Source of the DNA: Chitinophaga pinensis
Lineage (GTDB): Bacteria > Bacteroidota > Bacteroidia > Flavobacteriales_D > Crocinitomicaceae
Length of the DNA stretch: 64,000 nucleotides
Assembly: GCA_945902745.1 (NCBI GenBank)
Contig: CAMDNE010000002.1
Span: 239,159-303,158 of the forward strand
Direction of reading: 5' to 3'
Shown here: in pieces, positions 56,058-63,614 of the stretch
How the letters are laid out: each line of letters opens with the position of its first letter
Numbering within the stretch: the first letter of the stretch is position 1
The notes under the pieces: generated by a model
Seen by the model: only the letters and a program-made list of their open reading frames with translations
Told to the model about the DNA's origin: nothing
The model's database searches: none
Position numbers and translations under genes: made by a program

Positions 56058-57689
56058 ATGAAAAAAATATACATTTTAGTCGCATCCATTTGTTTATCTG
56101 GTCAACTTTTCGCCCAAGCACCTCAAAAAATGAGCTATCAAGCGGTGGTGAGAAATGCATCCAATAGTTTGGTTACTAGCAGTGCTGTTGGCATGCAAAT
56201 TAGTGTTTTACAAGGTTCGGCAACTGGCACAGTGGTTTATGCTGAAACGCATACCACAACGACCAATGCGAATGGATTGGCAACTGTCCAAATTGGAGGT
56301 GGGACACTCGTATCAGGTGATTTCAGTACAATAGACTGGGCAAATGGTCCTTATTTTTTAAAGACAGAAACAGATCCAACTGGCGGAACGAGTTATTTGG
56401 TCAGTGGAACAACACAATTATTGAGCGTTCCGTATGCGCTGTATGCTGAAAATAGCGGAAGCAGTATCGCAGGGCCACAAGGACCGCAAGGAGCTACTGG
56501 ACCTGCAGGACCACAAGGAGCAACTGGGCCACAAGGCGCAACAGGACCTCAAGGTGCTACTGGAGCAACCGGTCCAACTGGAGCAACTGGTTTAACAGGG
56601 CCTCAAGGAGCGCAAGGAATTCAGGGAGTTCAAGGTGTTCCAGGAACGGCAGGAACAGATAGTCAAACGCTTTCAATTGCAGGGCAAACCCTTACGATTT
56701 CGAATGGTAATTCAGTTACCTTACCATCTGGATCAGGAGGAAATACCTTGGATCAATCGTATGATCAAGGAGGAGCTGGACTTGGTCGAACAATCACTTC
56801 AGATGCTGGCGCAGTTCAGATCAATAATGGTGGTGCAACAACAGTTGCTCTTGAAGTAAACACCGCTGTGAACAACTCAACGGCTGTTTTGGCGAATGTA
56901 ACAGGTACCGGTGTAGGTTTTAGAGCTGAAAGCACAAGTGCTGCGAACTCTTTTGCTGCTATTCAGGCAAGTACAAACAGTTCTGCGGCATTAAATTCAG
57001 CCATACTTGGAAATAATACAGGAGCAGGATATGGTGTATCGGGTCAAATTCCATCTACCGCGACAGGAGCTGCAGGAGTTTATGGTTCTAACTTAAGAAC
57101 AACTGGTGGTTATGGTGTTTATGGTCAAGGTTATAACGGTGTAGTTGGTACATCAATTTATGGCGCTGGTTATGGCACCTATGGAAGTAACACTGGTGCA
57201 ACTGGATTAGGTATTGGTGCTTATGGTGTAGGATTTAATGGTGTTTATGGTCAAACAACAAATGTTACTTTAGGCTGGGCAGGATATTTCACTGCTGACA
57301 TTGGTGTTGATGGCGCAGGTTATGCTCTTGGAGGTTGGATCAATGCTTCTGACCGCAGACTAAAAAGCAATATTATCCCTATTCAAAATGCGTTGCAGAA
57401 AATTACTTTACTACAAGGAACACATTATACAATAACGACAAAATCAAAAGCACCAAGTGGTGAAATCGTTGAAACATCAAAAGAACAATTCGGTGTGATT
57501 GCTCAAGATCTCGAACCAATTTTCCCTGAAATGGTTAAAGACAAAGCGCTCTTTATTAACACTGGTGATGAAACGTTATATAAAACAGTAGATTACATTC
57601 AACTTGTTCCTGTTTTAATTGAAGCAATCAAGGAATTGAATCTTGAGGTTGAAAATTTGAAAAAGGAACTCGAAGAATTGAAAAAATAA
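56058..57689 (+). CDS. Exported collagen-like repeat protein with C-terminal S74 peptidase/chaperone
   Basis: A 543-residue protein. Signal peptide (residues 1-18). A domain with [14 protein letters not shown] and [16 protein letters not shown] (about 22-130) is common in Bacteroidetes tail-fibre-like proteins. Then comes a Gly-x-x collagen stretch (about 137-200, [16 protein letters not shown] type), a stalk with repeated GYGVYG units, and the intramolecular chaperone/peptidase S74 domain ([33 protein letters not shown]), ending in a coiled coil. S74 domains fold a trimeric fibre and cut themselves off. It should form a trimeric surface fibre. A terminator lies downstream. Confidence 0.85.
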   Translation: MKKIYILVASICLSGQLFAQAPQKMSYQAVVRNASNSLVTSSAVGMQISVLQGSATGTVVYAETHTTTTNANGLATVQIGGGTLVSGDFSTIDWANGPYFLKTETDPTGGTSYLVSGTTQLLSVPYALYAENSGSSIAGPQGPQGATGPAGPQGATGPQGATGPQGATGATGPTGATGLTGPQGAQGIQGVQGVPGTAGTDSQTLSIAGQTLTISNGNSVTLPSGSGGNTLDQSYDQGGAGLGRTITSDAGAVQINNGGATTVALEVNTAVNNSTAVLANVTGTGVGFRAESTSAANSFAAIQASTNSSAALNSAILGNNTGAGYGVSGQIPSTATGAAGVYGSNLRTTGGYGVYGQGYNGVVGTSIYGAGYGTYGSNTGATGLGIGAYGVGFNGVYGQTTNVTLGWAGYFTADIGVDGAGYALGGWINASDRRLKSNIIPIQNALQKITLLQGTHYTITTKSKAPSGEIVETSKEQFGVIAQDLEPIFPEMVKDKALFINTGDETLYKTVDYIQLVPVLIEAIKELNLEVENLKKELEELKK

Positions 57690-57706
57690 ATTGAATTCGA
57701 ATACTG

Positions 57707-57740
57707 AAAGGCTTCCATCATCTGACGGAGGCCTTTTTTT
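57707..57740 (+). terminator. Rho-independent terminator after the fibre gene
   Basis: AAAGGCTTCC / GGAGGCCTTT with one mismatch around an ATCATCTGAC loop, then a T run. It starts 18 bases after the stop codon. Confidence 0.8.
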
Positions 57741-57746
57741 ATTCCC

Positions 57747-57754
57747 TATATTTG
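57747..57754 (+). promoter_or_regulatory. Candidate -7 box before the lipoprotein gene
   Basis: TATATTTG matches TAnnTTTG exactly and lies 16 bases before the ATG, directly after the preceding terminator. Confidence 0.45.
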
Positions 57755-57770
57755 ATTCAAAACCAGCCGC

Positions 57771-58286
57771 ATGTTAAAACGATCAACTTTTGTACTTGTA
57801 TTCCTCCTCTTAATCACGTCTTGTGGAAACACTGAAAAACCAACAACCAAAGAACCAGATACGCAAAAAGAAGAAGTAGCTGTTGCTTCAACTGCTGTTA
57901 AAGTAGAGAATGCATTATCTTTCATTAACGGATACGTAGAGAATTCAAATAATATGAATGAAGCAATGAACATCATTGATTTTACAAATTCAAATAACCT
58001 TACTACAGAAACATTTAAATCAACATTAGAAAGGATCATTGAAACAGCTCTCAAAGAGAATCCAGAAATGGGGCTTGATGCTGATCCCATTTATGATGCG
58101 CAAGACTACCCAGAAAAAGGATTTGAACTTGAATCATTTGACGAAAAAACAAACTACTTGATTGTAAAAGGAATTGATTGGCCTGATTTCACGCTCACAA
58201 TGAAAGTTGTCGAAGAAAATGGAAAATGGGTTGTGGATGGTTGTGGAAATGTAAATATTACTGAGAAAAAAAAGGCGAAGAGATAA
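57771..58286 (+). CDS. Lipoprotein of unknown function
   Basis: A 171-residue protein with a lipoprotein signal: a hydrophobic stretch ending LLLITSC, in which the Cys (about residue 18) is the lipidated residue. It is followed by a Lys/Thr/Glu-rich linker (TTKEPDTQKEEVAVAST). The mature domain (about 45-165) contains FTLTMKVVEENGKWVVDGCG and looks like an NTF2/DUF3828-type fold, which is only an impression. It is probably in the outer or inner membrane. Monocistronic. Confidence 0.7.
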   Translation: MLKRSTFVLVFLLLITSCGNTEKPTTKEPDTQKEEVAVASTAVKVENALSFINGYVENSNNMNEAMNIIDFTNSNNLTTETFKSTLERIIETALKENPEMGLDADPIYDAQDYPEKGFELESFDEKTNYLIVKGIDWPDFTLTMKVVEENGKWVVDGCGNVNITEKKKAKR

Positions 58287-58365
58287 GAGTTTTAATGCTT
58301 TTTAATAGCTGGTTTTGGAGTCCACTGACCTATTTCCGAACCCCTTTTTGGAGGATTTGGATTGC

Positions 58366-58704
58366 TTATTTTTGCTTAAGAATGAAAATCTCGTTAGATA
58401 ATTTTGGAATGTCTCTTTGAATTATTGCCCAAATCATCTCAGGTTCAACTGAGTCGTATGCGTGAGCAATAATATTTCTTAACCCAATGATGTTTTTGAC
58501 TGAGGATATTTCAATTATTGGACTTATTTCAGTTATTTTTTTGATGGCTTCACCAAGTATTTCTAAATCTCGTTCGATTGCTCTTTGCAAAATTATGTCA
58601 GACTTAAATAGGATGAAATTATTGTCTGTTTTGGTTTTTATAGCTTCAATTTCTATAATGACACTTTCGATATCGAGAAAATATTTTAATAGTTTATGCT
58701 GCAT
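58366..58704 (-). CDS. hepT: HepT-like ribonuclease toxin (DUF86)
   Basis: Start at the ATG at 58704 (112 residues). The frame opens further upstream only at TTG. The active-site motif RNIIAHAY fits Rx4HxY, the HEPN RNase motif of HepT. The rest is helical, as in HEPN proteins. The gene overlaps the end of the nucleotidyltransferase gene by 11 bases. In the known pair, MntA inactivates HepT by adding AMP to the Tyr in this motif. The whole motif is intact here, so a working toxin is predicted. Confidence 0.9.
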   Translation of the reverse strand: MQHKLLKYFLDIESVIIEIEAIKTKTDNNFILFKSDIILQRAIERDLEILGEAIKKITEISPIIEISSVKNIIGLRNIIAHAYDSVEPEMIWAIIQRDIPKLSNEIFILKQK

Positions 58705-59002
58705 ACAATTCCACTTTTGATTGCTCAATTTCTTCAATTAAAACTTTATTCCGCAAAGATTTTTTAGTGACTAAATCAATTTTTCTTCCCATTAAAGCTT
58801 CTAATTTCTCTAAATATGAAAAGTAATTATCCGCATAGTCCAATAAGTGTAGATCGTCAGAAAATTGAACTAAAAAATCAATATCACTTTCTTCGTTCAT
58901 TGTTTCCTTTGCAGCCGAACCAAACAAAGCAATTGAAGATACACGATGTGTTTTGCTCAAGGCAATTATTTGTTCAATTTTATCTTCTATTATTTTTATC
59001 AT
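58694..59002 (-). CDS. mntA: MntA-like minimal nucleotidyltransferase antitoxin
   Basis: A 102-residue protein with the signature GSx10DxD in SSIALFGSAAKETMNEESDI followed by DF, the catalytic Asp pair of minimal nucleotidyltransferases. It ends TKKSLRNKVLIEEIEQSKVE. The 11-base overlap with hepT, the gene order antitoxin then toxin and the intact motifs together identify the pair as MntA-HepT. The pair borders the putative mobile element on its left side, and the spacer behind the start codon contains a tRNA-end-like sequence. Confidence 0.92.
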   Translation of the reverse strand: MIKIIEDKIEQIIALSKTHRVSSIALFGSAAKETMNEESDIDFLVQFSDDLHLLDYADNYFSYLEKLEALMGRKIDLVTKKSLRNKVLIEEIEQSKVELYAA

Positions 59003-59050
59003 TTCAAGTCAAATATACAAAATATGATTATTATATCGAATAAAATGAAA

Positions 59051-59075
59051 AAGCGCCAACCAAAGGTCGGCGCTT
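59051..59075 (-). terminator. Hairpin terminator, read on the minus strand
   Basis: AAGCGCCAACC / GGTCGGCGCTT with a three-base loop and one mismatch. On the minus strand it is followed by TTTTTCATTTTA, as after a stable RNA. It directly follows the tRNA/tmRNA-end-like sequence on that strand. Confidence 0.6.
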
Positions 59076-59079
59076 GCTT

Positions 59080-59098
59080 CTGTGTGGAGCCGGAGGCA
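59080..59098 (-). other. Possible attachment site: tRNA/tmRNA 3'-end remnant
   Basis: Minus strand 59096-59083 reads CCTCCGGCTCCACA, which has the form of a tRNA or tmRNA 3' end (end of T-stem, acceptor strand, start of CCA). It is followed 8 bases later by a terminator hairpin. The T-loop and everything 5' of it are missing. This is what remains at the far side of an element integrated into a tRNA-type gene. It is a pattern-based call. Chance is possible. Confidence 0.35.
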
Positions 59099-59273
59099 GT
59101 ATTTTTTACATGTAAGTATTCTGATTTTCAGTTCGTTACAGGCGTCAGTTAAAGCATGTGTTCAATACTGATACCTTCCGAAAACGGACCTAAAATTGAA
59201 GAAAAAGTGTTGATAACTTTCTTACACGAAGATAGAAAAAAAGTTGGAATGAGAACCATAAATTGTCAAAAAA

Positions 59274-59399
59274 ATTATTTTATTAAATAATTAACCACCC
59301 TTTTATTATTTAATAAAATAATAATTTGATGAAATTTAGACAAAAATAGGTCCCTGAAATAGACCTGAAATGTGCATCTAAATTATTTAATAAAATAAT
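59274..59399. repeat. Three exact copies of an 18-bp AT-rich site, one inverted
   Basis: ATTATTTTATTAAATAAT at 59274-59291 is the reverse complement of ATTATTTAATAAAATAAT at 59305-59322 and at 59382-59399. A second motif, GGACCTAAAA, occurs directly at 59186-59195 and 59407-59416, with its core inverted (TAGGTCC) at 59347-59353. Repeated sites in both orientations near an attachment site are typical of arm sites for a tyrosine recombinase or its accessory proteins. Confidence 0.7.
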
Positions 59400-59734
59400 C
59401 TTTTGAGGACCTAAAAGAAGATTTGAAGTAATTTTTAAAACATAAAAAATGTTGTGAAAAAATCTGCTGAAATTTTGAAAAACAGACAACTCAAATTACA
59501 TTAAATTAGATTCATTCCTTTAACTTGTTTGAGGTAATTTCTGTATAATTTTGAAATCAATTTAAACAGCGTATAGAGGTGACTGAGCAGCTCAAAAAAA
59601 TGAAATAGAATAAGGGGACGAAAAACTCTAAAAAAAGGAAATCTAGAGAGGAAATCCTGGTGTTTGTTTCAGAGAGGTAAACTATAAGATTATTGTTGTC
59701 TTAACATTTTGCTTTCACGGCCTAGTTGCACCCT

Positions 59735-59766
59735 CCTTTTTGTTTAGTTTGCAACTTAACAAAAGG
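59735..59766. other. Long imperfect palindrome in the integrase-side spacer
   Basis: CCTTTTTGTTTAGTTTGCAA joined to CTTAACAAAAGG forms a nearly complete palindrome. A second inverted pair, GAATTTGTT (59820-59828) and AACAAATTC (59850-59858), follows. There is no gene in 59100-59944, which holds only these structures and the repeats to its left. A terminator, attachment or transfer-origin role is possible. Confidence 0.45.
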
Positions 59767-59944
59767 TTTAATAATAAGTGATTAAGAATAAAAGAATATA
59801 GACAAGTTTGTTTATACATGAATTTGTTCACTTCAAATTAATGAAAATAAACAAATTCACATAAAAACAGTTTCAAATTCGAAATAGACGATTTTTCTAC
59901 TTGTTTGCAGATACATTTTCATTCGTTTACACAATTTTAAGACT

Positions 59945-60316
59945 TTACCTATAAATATAAATTCTCCCAGCCTTTTCTGAATGTAAAATAGTATAAATAT
60001 CAATTTTATACTCAGAAAAGCCTGGGCCTAAACTTTTCTTAAAAAAGATATCGTCATTCAAATTCAAATTCAATAACTCGAATTCTTTAAAAATCATAAA
60101 TCTGGTTTTTTTTATTTTAAATAATAATTGGGTAAAACACTTAATAGCAAATTCACTTCTTAATTTGAAGGATTCTTCTTCTCTATATCTAAGTAGTTCT
60201 TCCTTCTTTATTGCAGCATGATGCTTGTTTTTACATCTGTTATTATTGTTACAATATTCCCTAGATCCATGCTCATCAATAATCTCTCTGTTACAGAATA
60301 AACTTTTACATTTCAT
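59945..60316 (-). CDS. Small Cys-rich, zinc-ribbon-like protein of the mobile element
   Basis: A 123-residue protein with Cys at MKCKSLFCNREIID, EYCNN and NNRCKNKHH, a possible zinc-binding head, followed by a charged helix (KKEELLRYREEESFKLRSEF) and a basic C-terminus. No family recognised. It overlaps the stop of the upstream small gene by 11 bases, so translation is coupled. It lies in the integrase operon of the putative element. Confidence 0.55.
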   Translation of the reverse strand: MKCKSLFCNREIIDEHGSREYCNNNNRCKNKHHAAIKKEELLRYREEESFKLRSEFAIKCFTQLLFKIKKTRFMIFKEFELLNLNLNDDIFFKKSLGPGFSEYKIDIYTILHSEKAGRIYIYR

Positions 60317-60626
60317 AATTTATTTTTTTAGTTAACAAATACTCTTCGATCAATTTCGATATTGATTCCACTGAATAATAATAAGCTCCACTCTGAAGCT
60401 GACCTATTATAAATCCAAATTTCCGCATCTGGGTGATTCTTTCTATAGGCACTTGAAGAAGTTTTAATAATTCTCCCGTCTTTAGCCATTTTCGATTAGG
60501 ATAATCAACAAGCATTATGCTTTTAATATTCCCTTTTTGTTTCTGAAACAAGCGTTCTAGAACATATGCTAGTTCCTTGCGTTTTCTTTTTTCCCTTTCG
60601 GATTTCTTTTTGTTTTGATTTTCCAT
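60306..60626 (-). CDS. Small HTH protein, possible excisionase/regulator
   Basis: A 106-residue protein. A basic N-terminal helix (KKKSEREKRKRKELAYVLER) precedes a helix-turn-helix (WLKTGELLKLLQVPIERITQ, then MRKFGFIIGQLQSGAYYYSV) of the excisionase/MerR-like type common beside Bacteroidetes integrases. It probably binds DNA and may control excision. It lies 17 bases downstream of the integrase gene and overlaps the next gene, so the three form one transcript. Confidence 0.65.
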   Translation of the reverse strand: MENQNKKKSEREKRKRKELAYVLERLFQKQKGNIKSIMLVDYPNRKWLKTGELLKLLQVPIERITQMRKFGFIIGQLQSGAYYYSVESISKLIEEYLLTKKINYEM

Positions 60627-60642
60627 GTCTACTTTTTAAAAT

Positions 60643-61875
60643 TTAATTAATCTTTTTTTTGTTTAGTTTTTCCTTTAATAATTTCATGTCTTTATCTGTT
60701 TTTTTATCTAGAATCTTTGAATATATTTGAGTGGTACGTAGATTGCGATGGCCGAGCATTTGGCTAACAGTTTCAAGTGGAACATCATTGTTCAATGTTA
60801 TAGTCGTTGAAAACGTGTGCCTTGCCAGATGCATGCTTATATTCTTTTTAATCCCAGCCATTTTAGCTAGAATCTTTAAAGTTGTATTCATATTTGTATT
60901 AGAAACAAAAGGTAGAACCGTACCTTTCACATCGCACTCTGGATCGTTCTTGTACTTTTCCAAAATTGCTAAAGCCTTATCTAAAAGTGGAATATGTGTC
61001 TTTCCTCCTGTCTTTTTTCGATAAATATTAATCCATAACTCTCCATCCGGATAGACCACTATTTGATCTTGTCTAAGTTCAGCAGCATCGCAATATGATA
61101 AACCTGTGTAACAGCAAAAAATAAATAAATCCCTCACTCTTTGATGCTTATACTTGACTAAGATTAGCTCCTCTAATAAATCAAGCTCACTATCTAAAAG
61201 ATGCCCCCTATTCACTTCATCCAATGATTGTTTGAAATTTATAAAAGGATCTTTATCTAGCCACCCATATTGAATGGCCAATTTGGTAATTTTTTTGATT
61301 AACCGAATGTATTTAACCGACGTGTTATGGCAACATCTTTTAGATGCCACAAAATAATTATGTACCTCTTCTATAAATTGGAAGTTAAGTTTGCTTAAAT
61401 CAATGTCATTTTGTTTATACGTGACTTTTAGAAAATTGGCAACATGATCACGTGTTGTATTAAACCTAACGATAGTGTTATGTGCGTATCCTTTGCCTTC
61501 AAGTGCTGCAGCACGTTTGTTGTGAATGTCAAAAATCTCCAATAAAGAATGTTTACCATGCAACCGGTTGTTTCCTAAATAAACATTAAGCACTTCATCC
61601 ATTTTTGCTTCACCATTTTGAAAACGTAAATCATTGTAGATTTTGCGAAGTCGCGTTTTAATCATCTCTATTTCATTATTGATGACTTTAGAGCTTTCAG
61701 ATTTGCCATCCATACATTGCTGCTGTTGGTTCCATAATTCTGGGTTTACTTTAATTTTTAAAGCAATTTCTTTTTTTTCTTTTCTCAAAGAAAGTCTCAA
61801 GTATAAAAATGATTTATTGGGATCACTTTTTAAAGCTTTCACCAAAAATCTTATTGAGAAATTTACGTGTATCAT
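60643..61875 (-). CDS. Tyrosine recombinase/integrase of the IntDOT type
   Basis: A 410-residue protein. N-terminal arm-binding part (about 1-110), SAM-like core-binding domain (about 110-210) and catalytic domain. Catalytic features: TGLSYCDAAELR, where the first active-site Arg is replaced by Ser (about residue 260), KKTGGKTHIPL (Lys hairpin), HLARHTF (HxxR), QMLGHRN (His) and QIYSKI (Tyr nucleophile). Established work on the CTnDOT integrase found the same replacement. It should integrate and excise the surrounding element. Its gene runs towards the att-like site and arm repeats at 59.1-59.4 kb. Confidence 0.9.
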   Translation of the reverse strand: MIHVNFSIRFLVKALKSDPNKSFLYLRLSLRKEKKEIALKIKVNPELWNQQQQCMDGKSESSKVINNEIEMIKTRLRKIYNDLRFQNGEAKMDEVLNVYLGNNRLHGKHSLLEIFDIHNKRAAALEGKGYAHNTIVRFNTTRDHVANFLKVTYKQNDIDLSKLNFQFIEEVHNYFVASKRCCHNTSVKYIRLIKKITKLAIQYGWLDKDPFINFKQSLDEVNRGHLLDSELDLLEELILVKYKHQRVRDLFIFCCYTGLSYCDAAELRQDQIVVYPDGELWINIYRKKTGGKTHIPLLDKALAILEKYKNDPECDVKGTVLPFVSNTNMNTTLKILAKMAGIKKNISMHLARHTFSTTITLNNDVPLETVSQMLGHRNLRTTQIYSKILDKKTDKDMKLLKEKLNKKKIN

Positions 61876-61997
61876 GATTTCTTGTTTTAATTTTTAATGG
61901 ATTCTTTATCCATTTTTCATAGGTGAAAGATAACAATTATATTAATGTAAAGATTAAATAAAAAACACCTACTTATCAACAAATCAGAGCTTTATAG

Positions 61998-62061
61998 AAT
62001 TATCTTTAAAGATAATTTTAAATTATTCTAAAAGATAATTAATTATTATTAAGAATAATTT
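61998..62061. promoter_or_regulatory. Palindrome cluster between the divergent integrase and caspase genes
   Basis: AATTATCTTTAAAGATAATT (61998-62017) is a perfect 20-base palindrome. AAAGATAATT is repeated directly at 62031-62040. AAATTATTCT (62020-62029) and AGAATAATTT (62052-62061) are a perfect inverted pair. This looks like an operator array controlling the integrase start 123 bases away. Confidence 0.5.
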
Positions 62062-62228
62062 TTCGCGTTTTTTTGGTGTTTTTTGTTTGAATTTTATCGA
62101 AAGAGGAAATAGTTATTAACAATTCAAATTCAGAGATATTGATCATTGAAATAAAAAAAATCCTCAATTTTCAAGATTTTGATCAAATTCGAAATTAATT
62201 GATGAGAAAAAAAGGAAAAATCAATATT

Positions 62229-62323
62229 GCAATTAGATGCATGATTCGTTAGATGTAATGTAAAAAAATAAGTAAATTTAGAAACACGATCATTATGTTC
62301 GTATTTACATCCAAATCTAATTG
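62229..62323 (+). promoter_or_regulatory. Structured leader in front of the caspase gene
   Basis: Inverted pairs are nested: GCAATTAGA (62229-62237) with TCTAATTG (62316-62323), and TTAGAT/ATGTAAA (62249-62264) with TTTACAT/ATCTAA (62304-62320). They could form one long hairpin about 50 bases before the caspase ATG. It could be an operator or an RNA element. The rest of 61876-62372 is AT-rich and without a gene. Confidence 0.45.
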
Positions 62324-62372
62324 TTTTGGTTGCATTTTGATAAACTATAAATAAGTTAAAGGCAATTTAAAT

Positions 62373-63116
62373 ATGACTAGAAAAGCAATAATGATAGGTT
62401 CCCCAGGACCAAAGAATTCTGTTAATTATTTAAAGGGTGTCGATGCTGATTTACATCACTTTGTAAGTTTTTTAAAATCACCTATTGGTGGTTCTTGGGA
62501 GGATAATGAAATTGTAGGACTGTTTAAATGTCCATCTGAAAATTTGATCGAATTATTCCAAAATACATATACTGACTTCTTACTTGTGTATTTCTCCGGC
62601 CACGGTAATCATGACTTAAATGAAACGAATATTGAAATAAACGATTCCGAATCACTTTGTGTTTCTCAACTAATTTCGATTATAAAAGCACCTAAAGCAC
62701 TAATAATTATTGATACTTGCAGAAAATCCTTAGTTGAAGAATACTCAAGTTTTTCAGGTCCTGAATATTTATCCTTTAAATCAACTTTAAATCAACCAAA
62801 TTCTAGAGAAAAATACATGCAAATAATTTCTGAAAGTACAGATGGTATTTCTATAGCTTATGCTTGCTCTGTTGGAGAAATAAGTAATGATACAGAATTA
62901 GGAGGCGACTATACTTATTCATTGCTAAAAACATCTCGAGAATGGTATGAGAACCAAAATAACGAAATCGTATTATCTATAAATGGTGCGAATGATTTAG
63001 CTCATCAGTATTTGAAATTCAAATCAAATTTTGATCAGAATCCACAAATTGTAACGACAAATGATAAAGAAGAAAACTTGAATTTCCCATTTGCAATAAA
63101 ATTAAACAGCCTTTAA
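62373..63116 (+). CDS. Caspase-like (peptidase C14 / metacaspase) protease
   Basis: A 247-residue single-domain protein. The catalytic dyad is visible: LLVYFSGHGNHD (His77) and ALIIIDTCRKS (Cys116), with the downstream AYACSVGEISND and GGDYTYSLL that follow in caspase-fold enzymes. N-terminal KAIMIGSPG is the usual first strand. No adaptor, death-like or repeat domain is attached and no signal peptide is present, so it is a bare cytoplasmic protease. Caspase-like effectors often work in bacterial defence, killing the cell after activation. Its place in a mobile element and the small gene behind it fit that, but it is an inference. Confidence 0.85.
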   Translation: MTRKAIMIGSPGPKNSVNYLKGVDADLHHFVSFLKSPIGGSWEDNEIVGLFKCPSENLIELFQNTYTDFLLVYFSGHGNHDLNETNIEINDSESLCVSQLISIIKAPKALIIIDTCRKSLVEEYSSFSGPEYLSFKSTLNQPNSREKYMQIISESTDGISIAYACSVGEISNDTELGGDYTYSLLKTSREWYENQNNEIVLSINGANDLAHQYLKFKSNFDQNPQIVTTNDKEENLNFPFAIKLNSL

Positions 63117-63216
63117 CAGGGTGTAAGCAATATTGCCTTGCCGTCCCGAAACATCGGGACAACACAAGGCAACATCGCCTAAACGCAAACCATTATCGGT
63201 AAGTTATCTTACAGGG
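63114..63216. repeat. Cassette-like structured spacer with long hairpin
   Basis: Between TAACAGGG (63114) and TTACAGGG (63209) lies a long imperfect palindrome: TTGCCTTG (63133-63140) with CAAGGCAA (63165-63172), inside it GTCCCGA (63143-63149) with TCGGGAC (63154-63160), and weaker outer pairing down to 63121 and 63184. A second hairpin, GTAAG-TTAT-CTTAC, lies at 63199-63212. The caspase stop codon lies within the left border. This shape recalls recombination sites of gene cassettes, but integron-type consensus ends are not present. Confidence 0.5.
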
Positions 63217-63241
63217 GCTTAAATAAAAACATTTAATAACA

Positions 63242-63577
63242 ATGAAACATAAAATTACTCTTACTAATACAAACTTTCGAAAATGCTTTGACGCGGAAAG
63301 TGATTTTAAATCAGTGATAGTATCTAATGTCAAATATTCAAATTCAAAAGATTGTCCTAATTTGTTGCTTAATTGGATGTATGGCCCTTCCGAGGCAATT
63401 TTCTCAATACCAATTTCTAAGGCATACTCAAATCAAATTGATAAATTTGATGCTATTAAATTAGCAAAAGATGTTGATGAGCATTTTAATGGTCCATTCA
63501 GAAAAATTGATGTTAGATTCAAAGGTAGCTTTAAGTCAAATGAATCTAATATGACATTTGAAATTGAATTGAAATGA
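63242..63577 (+). CDS. Small unknown protein downstream of the caspase
   Basis: A 111-residue protein (MKHKITLTNTNFRKCFDAES), beta-rich with a middle helix (DKFDAIKLAKDVDEHFNG) and a last strand pair (IDVRFKGSFKSNESNMTFEI). No signal peptide or recognised domain. It lies 125 bases behind the caspase on the same strand, separated by a structured spacer. It could be a partner or regulator of the protease, or an independent cassette. A hairpin follows 37 bases after the stop. Confidence 0.55.
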   Translation: MKHKITLTNTNFRKCFDAESDFKSVIVSNVKYSNSKDCPNLLLNWMYGPSEAIFSIPISKAYSNQIDKFDAIKLAKDVDEHFNGPFRKIDVRFKGSFKSNESNMTFEIELK

Positions 63578-63614
63578 TTATATACAACTGAATATGAATT
63601 TTTCAGCTCAATCA

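Noticed and set aside
59080..59160. Complete tRNA or tmRNA gene
   Set aside because: Only a 3'-end-like stretch is present. T-loop, anticodon arm and 5' acceptor strand are missing.
59274..59399. CRISPR array
   Set aside because: Only three copies, one inverted, with unequal spacers of 13 and 59 bases, and no cas gene.
63114..63216. Integron attC site
   Set aside because: The long hairpin and gene-end position fit, but the conserved RYYYAAC and GTTRRRY ends are not present and no integron integrase was seen.
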